DNA from: Hymenobacter jeongseonensis
GTDB taxonomy: Bacteria; Bacteroidota; Bacteroidia; Cytophagales; Hymenobacteraceae
Length of the DNA stretch: 64,000 nt
Assembly: GCF_015694725.1 (NCBI RefSeq)
Contig: NZ_JADQDQ010000008.1
Span: forward strand, 1 to 64,000
Direction of reading: 5' to 3'
Shown piece by piece: positions 45,247 to 54,124 of the stretch (positions are counted from its first letter, which is position 1; each line of letters begins with the position of its first letter). The notes below the pieces were generated by a model. It was not told the origin of the DNA and did not search any database. It worked only from the letters and a program-made list of their open reading frames with translations. The position numbers and the translations under genes are program-made.

Positions 45247-45909
45247 TTATTCGGTTACGAATAAGTTGCAGCTTACTTCAGCCGAAATCAAAGCGGTGCG
45301 CTCTTTATTTACTCTGATTTCGAAAGAGTTGTCGAAGGTCACCTTGTCCAGGACTTCAACTAAGGCGCCGAGCTGTAATCCAACTTTGTCGAGGTATTGC
45401 AGGAAAGGGGCAGTCGTGTTTTTTACGGCGGCCAAGGTGCCCCGGTCACCCACGGCAAGGTCGGCCAGGAGGCGGTGCGCGGGGCGGCGCATGGCCCCGT
45501 CCTCGGCCGGAATGGGGTCGCCGTGCGGGTCGAGCGCCGGATGGCCCAGAAAGGCATCAAGCCGCCGCATGAGCAGCGGCGACTGCACGTGCTCCAACTC
45601 CTCCGCGACTTCGTGCACCTCGTCCCAATTGAAGCCTAGCTGCTGCACGAGGAACACCTCCCACAGGCGGTGCTTGCGGATGGTGAGCAGGGCCAGGCGC
45701 TGGCCCTCAGCCGTGAGTTGCACCCCGCGGTACCGCTCGTAGGCGAGGAGGCCCTTGTCGGCCAAGCGGCGGAGCATGTCCGTCACCGAAGCCGCGCGGG
45801 TGTCGAGCGCGGCGGCAATGCGGTTGGTGCTGACGCCGGTATTGTCGGGCTCGGCCTCGGCCAGCTTATAGATTGCTTTAAGGTAGTTCTCTTCGGTGTG
45901 GCTGGGCAT
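45247..45909 (-). CDS. DtxR/MntR family metal-dependent transcriptional regulator
   Basis: 220 residues. An N-terminal winged helix (TEENYLKAIYKLAEAE, STNRIAAALDTRAASVTDMLRRLADKGLL) is followed by the dimerisation domain with metal ligands (RKHRLWEVFLVQQLGFNWDEVHEVAEELEHVQSP; His and Glu positions present). DPHGDPIP is a classic DtxR-family tag. A C-terminal FeoA/SH3-like domain covers about 145-220. It should repress metal-uptake genes with Mn or Fe as co-repressor. No metal-transport gene is adjacent, so it acts in trans. Confidence 0.93.
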   Translation of the reverse strand: MPSHTEENYLKAIYKLAEAEPDNTGVSTNRIAAALDTRAASVTDMLRRLADKGLLAYERYRGVQLTAEGQRLALLTIRKHRLWEVFLVQQLGFNWDEVHEVAEELEHVQSPLLMRRLDAFLGHPALDPHGDPIPAEDGAMRRPAHRLLADLAVGDRGTLAAVKNTTAPFLQYLDKVGLQLGALVEVLDKVTFDNSFEIRVNKERTALISAEVSCNLFVTE

Positions 45910-46020
45910 CTTCTTCGGGTAAAATTAAAAAGGTAGAACTAACTGGCGAGCTGTGATAGCCTCGTTGTGGTTGGCCGGCCACTTTCGCTGGTTAACGCTT
46001 CCTTTTCAATTGCGCGGGCA

Positions 46021-47031
46021 CTAGAATTTCAGCAGTGCCGATGCCCACGTGAAGCCGCTGCCGAACGCGGCTAGGCAAACCAAGTCGCCTTTCTTAATCT
46101 TGCCTTCCTGTACGGCCTCGCTCAGTGCAATGGGAACGGAGGCGGCGGTGGTGTTGCCGTAGCGCTGGACGTTGCTGTACACTTTGTCATCCGAAAGGCC
46201 CATTTTCTGCTGCACGTATTGCGTAATGCGCAAGTTGGCCTGGTGCGGAATGAGCATATCGATATCGGTAGCGGCGTACCCGTTCTGGTCCAAGGCCTCC
46301 TTGATAACCTGTGGAAAACGCACCACTGCGTGTTTGAACACGTTCTGGCCGTTCATGTACGGATAAAGCTCCTGGGGATTGTCGAGCACGTGTTGCAAAC
46401 GGTTGGCTCGGTTCGAGCCGGGTTCCTTCACAATCAGTTCTTCAGCGTACTCGCCTTGCGAGTGCAGGTGGGTGCTGAGAATGCCACGGCCTTCCTCGGT
46501 GCTGGGGCGCAATACGACGGCACCGGCGCCATCACCAAAGATGACGGAAACGCCCCGGCCCTCGGGCGACTTGTCGAGGCCGGAAGAATGGATTTCAGAG
46601 CCCACTACTAGCACGGTATCGTACATGCCGGTGCGCACAAATTGGTCGGCCACCGACAGGGCGTAGATAAACCCAGAGCACTGGTTGCGCACATCCAAGG
46701 CAGGCGCGTTGTTCTTCATGCCCAGCTCGCGCTGCAGCAGCACGCCGGAACCGGGAAAGAAGTAATCGGGCGAGAGCGTGGCAAAAACTATCAGCTGCAC
46801 GTCGTCGGGCGTCACGCCGGCCATTTCAAGGGCTTTGCGGGCGGCGTTGGCGCCCATGTTGGCCGTGGTGTCTTTGCCCTCTTCAAACCAGCGCCGCTCC
46901 TTGATACCGGTCCGTTCCTGAATCCAAGCGTCGGACGTATTCATCATGGGCTCCAGCTCGGCGTTGGTAACTACCCGGCTGGGAACGTAATGGCCGACAC
47001 CGGCAATGTAAGACTGACGTAAGGTTGCCAT
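46021..47031 (-). CDS. fabH: 3-oxoacyl-ACP synthase III (FabH)
   Basis: 336 residues from the ATG at 47031 (MATLRQSYIAGVGHYVPS); the 53-residue extension upstream lacks homology. The catalytic triad is Cys118 in RNQCSGFIYAL, His in LIPHQANLRI and Asn in RYGNTTAASVP. NTSDAWIQERTGIKERRW is the family start. It condenses acyl-CoA with malonyl-ACP to begin fatty acid synthesis. It stands apart from other fab genes, as often seen for additional FabH copies. Branched versus straight primer preference cannot be read from the sequence. Confidence 0.93.
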   Translation of the reverse strand: MATLRQSYIAGVGHYVPSRVVTNAELEPMMNTSDAWIQERTGIKERRWFEEGKDTTANMGANAARKALEMAGVTPDDVQLIVFATLSPDYFFPGSGVLLQRELGMKNNAPALDVRNQCSGFIYALSVADQFVRTGMYDTVLVVGSEIHSSGLDKSPEGRGVSVIFGDGAGAVVLRPSTEEGRGILSTHLHSQGEYAEELIVKEPGSNRANRLQHVLDNPQELYPYMNGQNVFKHAVVRFPQVIKEALDQNGYAATDIDMLIPHQANLRITQYVQQKMGLSDDKVYSNVQRYGNTTAASVPIALSEAVQEGKIKKGDLVCLAAFGSGFTWASALLKF

Positions 47032-47138
47032 GGATGACGGAAAATGAATGGGAATTCTGGGTGATGGTACTGGTGGGACTGCCTGCCGAAAACGACAAGT
47101 TGCGCACTTGACGTAAAACGGGGGGCAAAGGTGGCAGG

Positions 47139-48323
47139 TTAAACGAGAGAATCCAGCAAAAGCCACAATTTTTTCCCTTCCTCGGTCCACAGAACCTCAG
47201 TTGGCACGCCCAAAGGATAAAAATTGCTGGTTTGCAAGCGGGCCACAACTGCCGTGCGGTCGAGGGGCTGGGTAAAATCAAGTTGCCAGCCCGCCCCGTG
47301 TTTACTCAGCAGTGCTTGCCACAGCGCATTAGGGGAAGAAATGAGGGGCAAGCCGTGCGCCAAATACTCAAACAGCTTGGTGGGGCGGCAGCGTTCCGTG
47401 CTCGGGTGCGGCCGGTAAGGCAGCAGCCCCAGGTGACTCCGATTTATTTCGGCCACAATACGCGCATGTGGCACCGGCTCAGCCCCGCCAACTAGGGTCA
47501 ACCAAGCCGGGTGCGCCGCTACTTTTTCCTGAAGTCGACGAAGTAAATTTGGCTGCTGGCAAAACCCAACGATGGTGAGGTGAGCCCCACCTGGCCATGC
47601 CCAGTGCAGCTGTTCCGTGAACGCAATGGCTTCCCACACGCCGTTGAGCTCCGATATGGTGCCCGAGTATAAAACGCGTATCGGACGCACGGTGTAGGGT
47701 AATTGGAGGGCTTGCGTGGCTGCCGATTCTCCGGGGTCTGGCTGGTATTTGTTTTCTATGACAACCACGCGGTTCGGGTCCAGCTTTGCCAAAAACGGCA
47801 GTTCATCGGCATAGCTCGCTTCGGCCAGAATAAGGCCGGCGGCTTGGGCAGCTGCCCAGCCTTCGACCCAGCGCAAGCCCGCAGCCAACCAGCGCTGGGT
47901 AATGCCTCCGTACACGCGTTGGGTGGAAATATTCAGCGCGTAATTCTCGCGGATATCATATAGGAATTTGCGTCCTATGCTCATTTTTTGCCACAGCACG
48001 GTGAGCGGCAACAGCTCCGGCGCATGCACGATGACGATATCGGGCCGCAATGCCTTTAGCAGCCGCCAATACCGCCACTGGGCCATTAGGCGTTTCAGGC
48101 TGAGGCGCGAACCCTCGAAAATTGAGTGCTGGTGGAGGCGGAAAAATTCCTTGGGTAAGTTGCGGTCGAGGGCATTGCCGGGGGCGCGGCCCACTACGTG
48201 CACCTGCGTGTTGGGCCGGCTGAGCAGGGTTTGAGCAAACTTTTCGTGCATGCGCGTGTCGTCTACGGGTTTCAACACCGAAGCCAGCAACACCACCAAT
48301 TGAGAAGAACCGGAGCCAAGCAC
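47139..48323 (-). CDS. Glycosyltransferase, GT4-like (GT-B fold)
   Basis: 394 residues starting at the GTG at 48323, directly after an in-frame stop; LVVLLASVLKPVDDTRMHEKF is the usual N-terminal strand. The second Rossmann domain has RVLYSGTISELNGVWEAI and LTIVGFC. The donor-site region is GLLPYRPHPSTERCRPTKLFEYLAHGLPLISSP, with the E-x7-E-like pattern of GT4. The acceptor is unknown. It is an isolated gene, not in a visible polysaccharide cluster, and is divergent from dapD. Confidence 0.82.
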   Translation of the reverse strand: MLGSGSSQLVVLLASVLKPVDDTRMHEKFAQTLLSRPNTQVHVVGRAPGNALDRNLPKEFFRLHQHSIFEGSRLSLKRLMAQWRYWRLLKALRPDIVIVHAPELLPLTVLWQKMSIGRKFLYDIRENYALNISTQRVYGGITQRWLAAGLRWVEGWAAAQAAGLILAEASYADELPFLAKLDPNRVVVIENKYQPDPGESAATQALQLPYTVRPIRVLYSGTISELNGVWEAIAFTEQLHWAWPGGAHLTIVGFCQQPNLLRRLQEKVAAHPAWLTLVGGAEPVPHARIVAEINRSHLGLLPYRPHPSTERCRPTKLFEYLAHGLPLISSPNALWQALLSKHGAGWQLDFTQPLDRTAVVARLQTSNFYPLGVPTEVLWTEEGKKLWLLLDSLV

Positions 48324-48403
48324 GGCTCAAAGATGCTAGTTTTGCCGCTTCTAAGTGAGCCGTGGCATTCTCCGGTGGCTTGCCAGATTAACGATTAGTA
48401 CCC

Positions 48404-49225
48404 ATGTCCGAATTTCAAACCCTGATTGAGCAAGCCTGGGCCGACCGCGCCCTGCTCCAAAACCCCGACACCCAAGCCGCCATCGCGCACGTCATCGAAG
48501 AACTGGACAAAGGCCGCCTGCGCGTGGCCCAGCCCCTGGGCGACGGCGAAGAGTGGCAGGTGAACGATTGGGTGAAAAAAGCCGTCATTCTCTACTTTCC
48601 GCTGCAGCAAATGCAAACGGAGTCGGTTGGGCCTTTCGAATACCACGACAAAATGCGCCTCAAAACCGACTACGCGGGCCAGCAGGTGCGCGTGGTACCG
48701 CCCGCCACGGCCCGTTACGGCGCATTTCTAGCTCCCGGCGTCATCCTCATGCCCAGCTACGTCAACATCGGCGCCTATGTAGGCGAAGGCACAATGGTTG
48801 ATACCTGGGCCACCGTTGGCTCCTGCGCCCAAGTGGGCAAGGGTGTGCATTTGAGCGGCGGCGTGGGCTTGGGCGGCGTGCTGGAGCCCGTGCAGGCAGC
48901 CCCGGTTATTATCGAAGACGGCGCCTTCATCGGGTCCCGCAGTATTTTGGTGGAAGGCTGCCGCATTGGCAAAGAAGCGGTCATCGGCGCCGGTGTCACC
49001 ATCACGGGCAGCACGAAAATCATCGACGTGACGGGCAGCGAGCCCAAAGAGTACCGCGGCTACGTGCCGCCGCGCTCGGTGGTGATTCCCGGTTCCATTC
49101 CCAAGCAGTTCCCGGCCGGCGAATACCAGGTTCCTTGCGCCCTCATCATTGGCCAGCGCAAGCCCAGCACCGATTTGAAAACTTCGCTCAATGACGCGTT
49201 GCGGGACTTTGGGGTTTCGGTCTAA
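48404..49225 (+). CDS. dapD: 2,3,4,5-tetrahydropyridine-2,6-dicarboxylate N-succinyltransferase (DapD)
   Basis: 273 residues, standard length. The N-terminal helical domain is followed by left-handed beta-helix hexapeptide repeats (GVILMPSYVNIGAYVGEGTMVDTWATVGSCAQVGKGVHLSGGVGLGGVLEP). The C-terminal PRSVVIPGS is present. It adds succinyl from succinyl-CoA to tetrahydrodipicolinate in lysine and meso-diaminopimelate synthesis, so it supplies peptidoglycan. It is monocistronic with a strong terminator. Confidence 0.96.
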   Translation: MSEFQTLIEQAWADRALLQNPDTQAAIAHVIEELDKGRLRVAQPLGDGEEWQVNDWVKKAVILYFPLQQMQTESVGPFEYHDKMRLKTDYAGQQVRVVPPATARYGAFLAPGVILMPSYVNIGAYVGEGTMVDTWATVGSCAQVGKGVHLSGGVGLGGVLEPVQAAPVIIEDGAFIGSRSILVEGCRIGKEAVIGAGVTITGSTKIIDVTGSEPKEYRGYVPPRSVVIPGSIPKQFPAGEYQVPCALIIGQRKPSTDLKTSLNDALRDFGVSV

Positions 49226-49244
49226 TAATCCTAGTTCAAATAGA

Positions 49245-49291
49245 TAAGCAAAAGGCCCCGCTTCCGAAATGGAGGCGGGGCCTTTTGCTTA
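49245..49291. terminator. Bidirectional hairpin terminator
   Basis: Arms of about 21 bases around AAAAGGCCCCGC / GCGGGGCCTTTT with one G-T pair and a 5-base loop, between the convergent dapD and msrA genes. Confidence 0.9.
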
Positions 49292-49302
49292 ATGACGTTT
49301 TC

Positions 49303-49839
49303 CTATACGCCCGCCTTCAACTTGTCGCCAAACAGCGCTTTCACCTTGTCCACCTTAGGGCGGGCCACAAACTGGCAATAGGGCTCGTGGCCGTGCAGGT
49401 TAAAGTAGTTCTGGTGGTAATCCTCGGCGGGGTAGAAGGTGGGAGCGGGCAGAATCTCGGTCACCACGGGGTTGGGGAAGGCGTGGTTGTCGTTAAGTTT
49501 CTGCTTGTACTCCTCCGCTAATTGCTTCTGTTCGTCGTTGTGGTAGTAGATGCCCGAGCGGTACTGTGTGCCCACGTCGTTGCCCTGGCGGTTGAGGGTG
49601 GTGGGGTCGTGGGTTTTCCAGAAGATTTCGAGCAGTTCCTTGTAGCTGATGACGGCGGGGTCGAAGGTGATGTCAATCACCTCGTTGTGGCCCGTGAGGC
49701 CGCTGCACACTTCTTTATAGGTAGGGTTGGCGATGCGGCCGCCGGCGTAGCCGGATACCACTTTCTTCACGCCGTTCAGGTTCTGAAATACGGCTTCGAC
49801 GCACCAGAAGCAGCCGGCGCCAAATGTTGCTTTTTGCAT
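49303..49839 (-). CDS. msrA: Peptide-methionine (S)-S-oxide reductase MsrA
   Basis: 178 residues. GAGCFWCVEAVF at the N-terminus holds the nucleophile Cys10. Also visible are GYAGGRIANPTYKEVCSGLTGHNEVIDITFDP and FWKTHDPTTLNRQGNDVGTQYRSGIYY, both family signatures. It reduces S-methionine sulfoxide in oxidised proteins. There is no MsrB fusion. No signal peptide, so cytoplasmic. Confidence 0.96.
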   Translation of the reverse strand: MQKATFGAGCFWCVEAVFQNLNGVKKVVSGYAGGRIANPTYKEVCSGLTGHNEVIDITFDPAVISYKELLEIFWKTHDPTTLNRQGNDVGTQYRSGIYYHNDEQKQLAEEYKQKLNDNHAFPNPVVTEILPAPTFYPAEDYHQNYFNLHGHEPYCQFVARPKVDKVKALFGDKLKAGV

Positions 49840-49924
49840 AGGTAGGATGTTGATTCGTTGGTTGGGTAGACAACGCGCCAGACGCAGCGGAAGTTATTTT
49901 TCTTACCGAAAATCACCATAAACA

Positions 49925-49971
49925 GAACGTCCTGCTTCGGCTGCGCGGACGCAGGATGAAGCAGGACGTTC
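49925..49971. repeat. Palindromic repeat, short copy
   Basis: Perfect 14-base arms (GAACGTCCTGCTTC / GAAGCAGGACGTTC) with a 19-base centre containing CTGCGCGGACG. The centre and right arm are shared with the longer element at 23495-23580. It lies between msrA and the 3-hydroxyacyl-CoA dehydrogenase gene, without a T-run, so it is a dispersed repeat rather than a plain terminator. Confidence 0.65.
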
Positions 49972-49988
49972 CTTAACGGAGCAGTTCG

Positions 49989-50876
49989 CTATTTGCGGAA
50001 ACGCTCCGCCAAAACCAACTCCTTCGAGCCGGCCGTGTATTGGTAGAAGCCTTCGCCGGATTTGGCACCCAGGCGGCCGGCCATTACCATGTTCACTAGT
50101 AGCGGGCAGGGCGCGTATTTGGGGTTGCCCAAGCCGTCGTGCAACACCCGCAGAATGGCTAGGCACACGTCCAGGCCAATAAAATCGGCCAATTGCAGCG
50201 GGCCCATGGGGTGCGCCATGCCCAGTTTCATCACCGTGTCAATTTCTTCCACGCCCGCCACGCCTTCGAAAAGCGAGATGATGGCCTCGTTAATCATGGG
50301 CATCAAAATGCGGTTGGCCACGAAACCTGGGTAATCGTTGACTTCGGTGGGAGTTTTGCCCAGCTGGCGCGACAGCTCCATTACGTTGGCCGTCACGGCG
50401 TCGGAAGTGGCGTAGCCGCGAATCACCTCGACCAGCTTCATCACCGGCACGGGGTTCATGAAGTGCATGCCAATCACCTGCTGGGGACGCTTCGTGACTG
50501 CCGCAATCTTGGTGATGGAAATGGAGGAAGTGTTAGAAGCCAAAATGGCTTCAGCGGGCGCGTACTGGTCTAGGTCGCGGAAAATTTGCAGTTTCAGGTC
50601 TAAGTTTTCGGTGGCGGCTTCAACCACCAGCGCGGCCCCCGCAACGCCGGCTTCCAAGGAAGTGTAGGTCTTAAGGCGGCCCAAAGTGGTGGTTTTATCG
50701 TCTTCGCTTAGTGTAGCTTTAGCTACCTGGCGGTCCAGGTTTTTAGTGATGGTGCCCAGCGCACGGTCCAAAGCTGGCTGGCTGATGTCGATGAGCGCCA
50801 CGGTAAAACCGTGTTGTGCAAAGACGTGGGCAATGCCATTGCCCATGGTGCCGGAACCAATAACGGCTACGTTCAT
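49989..50876 (-). CDS. 3-hydroxybutyryl-CoA/3-hydroxyacyl-CoA dehydrogenase
   Basis: 295 residues. NAD-binding motif VAVIGSGTMGNGIAHVFAQHGFTVALIDI. The catalytic segment is IGMHFMNPVPVMKLVEVI with the active His, followed by NDYPGFVANRILMPMINEA. The C-terminal domain has KLGMAHPMGPLQLADFIGLDVCL. It oxidises 3-hydroxybutyryl-CoA (or longer) with NAD in beta-oxidation or butyrate-type metabolism. Length fits the short bacterial Hbd/PaaH type. Confidence 0.93.
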   Translation of the reverse strand: MNVAVIGSGTMGNGIAHVFAQHGFTVALIDISQPALDRALGTITKNLDRQVAKATLSEDDKTTTLGRLKTYTSLEAGVAGAALVVEAATENLDLKLQIFRDLDQYAPAEAILASNTSSISITKIAAVTKRPQQVIGMHFMNPVPVMKLVEVIRGYATSDAVTANVMELSRQLGKTPTEVNDYPGFVANRILMPMINEAIISLFEGVAGVEEIDTVMKLGMAHPMGPLQLADFIGLDVCLAILRVLHDGLGNPKYAPCPLLVNMVMAGRLGAKSGEGFYQYTAGSKELVLAERFRK

Positions 50877-51074
50877 AACTAGTGGGAAAAGAGGGAGGGT
50901 GTGGAGGTTAGCGGCCAGTTGGCCCGTGCGGCAAAGCTACGAGGGCTATTAGCAACCAGCGGTTTTGTTTGCATCGTGAAAAATATTTTTTCGGTTATTA
51001 TATCCTTTTGAAAGAAGCCGCGTACAAAGCCGCAGAGACACTTTTTCTTTCACCTCCTTTCACTCTCTCTAGTC

Positions 51075-51233
51075 ATGGGTAACCTCCTCTATATCATCGC
51101 CGTCGTTTTGGTCATCATCTGGGCTATCAGCTACTTTGGTGGCTTCTATACCGGTGGCATCATTCACACGCTGCTGGTAATTGCCATCATTGCAATCTTG
51201 CTGCGTGTTATCAGCGGCCGAAGCGCTGTCTAA
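51075..51233 (+). CDS. Small membrane protein, Lmo0937 family type
   Basis: 52 residues, ATG at 51075, TAA at 51231. Two hydrophobic spans: YIIAVVLVIIWAISYF and IIHTLLVIAIIAILLRVI, separated by a short Gly-rich turn (GGFYTGG). The pattern matches lmo0937-type small membrane proteins common in Bacteroidota. It is followed by a strong hairpin terminator, which supports a real transcript. Function unknown; often stress-related in other genera. Confidence 0.8.
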   Translation: MGNLLYIIAVVLVIIWAISYFGGFYTGGIIHTLLVIAIIAILLRVISGRSAV

Positions 51234-51259
51234 CGACAGTTTCCGACTGTAATAGATAC

Positions 51260-51294
51260 AAAAAGCCGCCCCGAGCAATCGGGGCGGCTTTTTT
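51260..51294. terminator. Bidirectional hairpin terminator
   Basis: Fifteen-base arms (AAAAAGCCGCCCCGA / TCGGGGCGGCTTTTT) with a GCAA loop, between the convergent small membrane protein and beta-barrel genes. Confidence 0.9.
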
Positions 51295-51311
51295 GTGGAG
51301 TTTGAAAATCT

Positions 51312-52115
51312 TTATTTCCCGAAGTTGTACAGAAAGCTAAAGCGCAGCACAATTCCTGGGTACAGGGCATACAGGGTGTTGTCGAAATTATACAGCGCAA
51401 CAATGTCAAAGGCCGCGTTCTGGCCCATGGGGGAGCGGTAGCCAACACCCGCGAGCGGGGTAGTTACGGTGCGCTTTAACTTATAATAGCCATTGCTGGG
51501 GTCAAAGTCAATCAACTCGGCGTTGGTGACTTCGTATTCGGCGTGTACAAAAAACTCTTTGTAGACGATGTACTGCGCAAAAGCCTTCAAGCCAATGCTG
51601 CTTGATTTGATGCTGTTGTCGCCTTGGCTGTTCAGCGTAAAACCGGCCTTCTTCGCATCGTTGCTTAAGCTGAAGCTGCTATAGGCATAGGAAATGCCCG
51701 GCCCAACGGCAAACTTGTCGGTGATGCGGAATCCTATGGCCGGCGCGGCGCTTACGTTGAATTGGTTGAGCCCATCGTTCGAAGCGAAGCCCAAGCCAAA
51801 ATTGGTATAAAGGAATTTCTTCGTTGGGGGCTTGTCCTCCGCGCCGCCGGCCTTGGTGGCCTTGCGGTTGGGGAAATCCAGGCCCGAGGGGCTATCGGGC
51901 GTGGGCTGGGCTGCAGGGGCCGCAACTGGCTCTGGGGCCGCCGCTGGAGGCGGAGTAGTAGCCGGCGTGGGCTCGGTGGGGCGCGGTGGCGTGGCCGGCG
52001 GCCCGGGAGGCGCGGTGTTTAGCACCGGCTTTTCCTGCGCCAGGGCGCTGTGGGCAGGTAGAAGGGCCACGCCAGCAAGGAGCAGCAGGGGAAGCAGCGG
52101 GAGTTTCATGGGCAT
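51312..52115 (-). CDS. Outer membrane beta-barrel protein with Pro-rich N-terminus
   Basis: 267 residues from the ATG at 52115 (MPMKLPLL; 52109 is an alternative). The signal peptide ends LAQ. A Pro/Ala/Thr-rich, probably disordered stretch covers about 30-75. The remainder is a small porin-like barrel with alternating aromatic strands (FLYTNFGLGFAS, AVGPGISYAYSSFSL, FVHAEYEVTNAEL, GIVLRFSFLYNFGK) ending in an aromatic residue near the C-terminus. It probably sits in the outer membrane. The ligand is unknown. Confidence 0.8.
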   Translation of the reverse strand: MPMKLPLLPLLLLAGVALLPAHSALAQEKPVLNTAPPGPPATPPRPTEPTPATTPPPAAAPEPVAAPAAQPTPDSPSGLDFPNRKATKAGGAEDKPPTKKFLYTNFGLGFASNDGLNQFNVSAAPAIGFRITDKFAVGPGISYAYSSFSLSNDAKKAGFTLNSQGDNSIKSSSIGLKAFAQYIVYKEFFVHAEYEVTNAELIDFDPSNGYYKLKRTVTTPLAGVGYRSPMGQNAAFDIVALYNFDNTLYALYPGIVLRFSFLYNFGK

Positions 52116-52214
52116 GCTTAGCAAGAAGAAAAAGGAAGAACGAAGCACTCGTGAAAAAGAATGAGAGATGAAATCCCATCTCTCATTCTGCAATCCGGAC
52201 CAACCCAAAAAAGG

Positions 52215-53837
52215 TTAGGCCACTTTATACATTTTCTGGCGCTGGGCTTTCAGCGTTTCGTCGGCCAGGTACTCTTCGTAGTTCATGCGGCGGTCGATGA
52301 TGCCATCGGGCGTGAGTTCGATAATGCGATTGGCCACGGTGTCGATGAACTGCAAGTCGTGCGAGGCAAACAAGAGCGAGCCGGGGTAGTCGCGCAGGGC
52401 GTTGTTTAGAGCAGTGATGCTTTCCAGGTCCAAATGGTTGGTAGGGTCGTCCAAAACCTGCACGTTGCCGCCTTCCAGCATCATTTTCGAGAGCATGCAA
52501 CGCACTTTCTCACCCCCGCTCAGCACGTTGGATTTCTTCTGCGACTCTTCGCCCGAAAACAACATCCGGCCCAGCCAGCCACGCACGAAGCTCTCGTCCT
52601 TATCGGTGGAGTACTGCCGCAGCCAGTCCACCAGGTTCAGGTCGCCCGACTGGAAGAAGCTGTTGTTTTCCTTCGGAAAGTAGCTGGGCGTGATGGTGGT
52701 GCCCCATTTTACTTCGCCGGTAGCCGGCGTGGCTTCGCCAAACATGATATCGAAGAGGAGGGAAGCGGCGCGGTCGTCGCGGCCCACAATGGCCACCTTG
52801 TCCTTCTTATCGAGCGTGAAAGACACGTTTTTGAAAATCGTCTGGCCGTCCACTTTCGCGCTCAGGTTTTCCACGCTCAGCAACTGGTTGCCAGGCTCGC
52901 GCTCGCTTTTGAAGGCGATGTACGGGTAGCGGCGCGAGCTGGGCTTGATGTCTTCCAGCGTCAGCTTCTGCAACAGTTTCTGGCGGCTGGTAGCCTGTTT
53001 CGACTTCGAAGCGTTGGCCGAGAAGCGGCGCACGAACTCTTCGAGCTCTTTGCGGCGGTCTTCGGTTTTCTTGTTGGCATCCTGGCGCTGGCGCAGCACC
53101 ATCTGGCTGCTTTCGTACCAGAACGTGTAGTTGCCGGGGTACATCGTGATTTTGCCGAAGTCCAAATCGGCCATGTAGTTGCACACGGCGTCGAGGAAGT
53201 GGCGGTCGTGGCTCACCACAATCACCGTGTTCTGAAACGAGTCGAGGAAGTTTTCCAGCCACAGCACGCTCTCTGCGTCCAAGTTGTTGGTTGGTTCGTC
53301 GAGCAGCAGCACGTCGGGGTTGCCAAACAGGGCCTGGGCCAGCAGCACGCGTACTTTCTCGCTGGCGCCGAGGTCGGCCATCAGCGAGTGGTGCTTGTCT
53401 TCCACAATGCCGAGGCCCGAGAGCAGCTCAGCGGCTTCGTACTCCGCGTTCCAGCCCTCGAGGTCGGCAAATTCGCCTTCCAGCTCAGCGGCGCGCTCGC
53501 CGTCGGCATCCGAGAAATCGGCTTTGGCGTAGAGGGCGTCCTTTTCGGTCATCACCGCGTGCAGGCGCTGGTGGCCCTGAATCACGGTTTGCAGCACGGG
53601 CTGCTCGTCGTAGGCAAACTGGTTCTGCTTCAGTACCGCCAAGCGCTGGCCGGCTGGCATTTCTACCGAGCCGGTGTTGGGCTCCAGCTCGCCGGAGAGG
53701 ATTTTCAGGAACGTGGATTTGCCCGCACCGTTGGCCCCGATGAGGCCGTAGCAGTTGCCCGGCAGGAATTTAGCGGTAACGTCTTCAAACAGGATGCGCT
53801 TGCCGTAGCGCAGGCTCACATTGGTGGTCGAAATCAT
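52215..53837 (-). CDS. ybiT: ABC-F family ATPase, YbiT-like
   Basis: 540 residues, two ABC domains. First Walker A GANGAGKST, signature in the first half, and LLLDEPTNNLD. The linker RRFSANASKSKQATSRQKLLQKLTLEDIKPSSRRYPYIAF is very close to the E. coli YbiT linker, the basis for the name. The second domain has VGRDDRAAS in place of a canonical Walker A (GRDDRAAS, lacking the GKST lysine), LSGGEKVRCMLSKMML and LDDPTNHLD. It acts on ribosomes. The degenerate second Walker A is notable. Confidence 0.9.
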   Translation of the reverse strand: MISTTNVSLRYGKRILFEDVTAKFLPGNCYGLIGANGAGKSTFLKILSGELEPNTGSVEMPAGQRLAVLKQNQFAYDEQPVLQTVIQGHQRLHAVMTEKDALYAKADFSDADGERAAELEGEFADLEGWNAEYEAAELLSGLGIVEDKHHSLMADLGASEKVRVLLAQALFGNPDVLLLDEPTNNLDAESVLWLENFLDSFQNTVIVVSHDRHFLDAVCNYMADLDFGKITMYPGNYTFWYESSQMVLRQRQDANKKTEDRRKELEEFVRRFSANASKSKQATSRQKLLQKLTLEDIKPSSRRYPYIAFKSEREPGNQLLSVENLSAKVDGQTIFKNVSFTLDKKDKVAIVGRDDRAASLLFDIMFGEATPATGEVKWGTTITPSYFPKENNSFFQSGDLNLVDWLRQYSTDKDESFVRGWLGRMLFSGEESQKKSNVLSGGEKVRCMLSKMMLEGGNVQVLDDPTNHLDLESITALNNALRDYPGSLLFASHDLQFIDTVANRIIELTPDGIIDRRMNYEEYLADETLKAQRQKMYKVA

Positions 53838-54124
53838 TCAGTCAAAAAATAATGGCAAACTTTAAAAAACACGCGCATGTGCGCGCCGCGGGCCCCAAAA
53901 TTACGCAACAGGAGGCGGGCCAAAATTTCGCACGGAAAAGTAATGGCCAATTCGAGCGGAAATAACGGCCTTACGGTCAAAATAGTGCCCTCGCCCGGGC
54001 GCAATATTATCAGCCAATCCCTCCGAAAAGCCTTCCGATAACCTCTGAGCACGAGAGCAAGTATAAAATGCGTAACAACGTGATACCCACTTCCACTTTC
54101 ACTCACTTAACGCACCCCACGAGC

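Noticed and set aside
52434..53852. Plus-strand ORF of 472 codons opposite the ABC-F gene
   Set aside because: Shadow frame of the conserved YbiT-like gene; low-complexity His/Val/Leu-rich text with no domain.
53834..54106. Reverse-strand ORF of 90 codons before DUF4199
   Set aside because: It starts inside the upstream region, overlaps the YbiT start, shows no family features or signal, and is likely chance.
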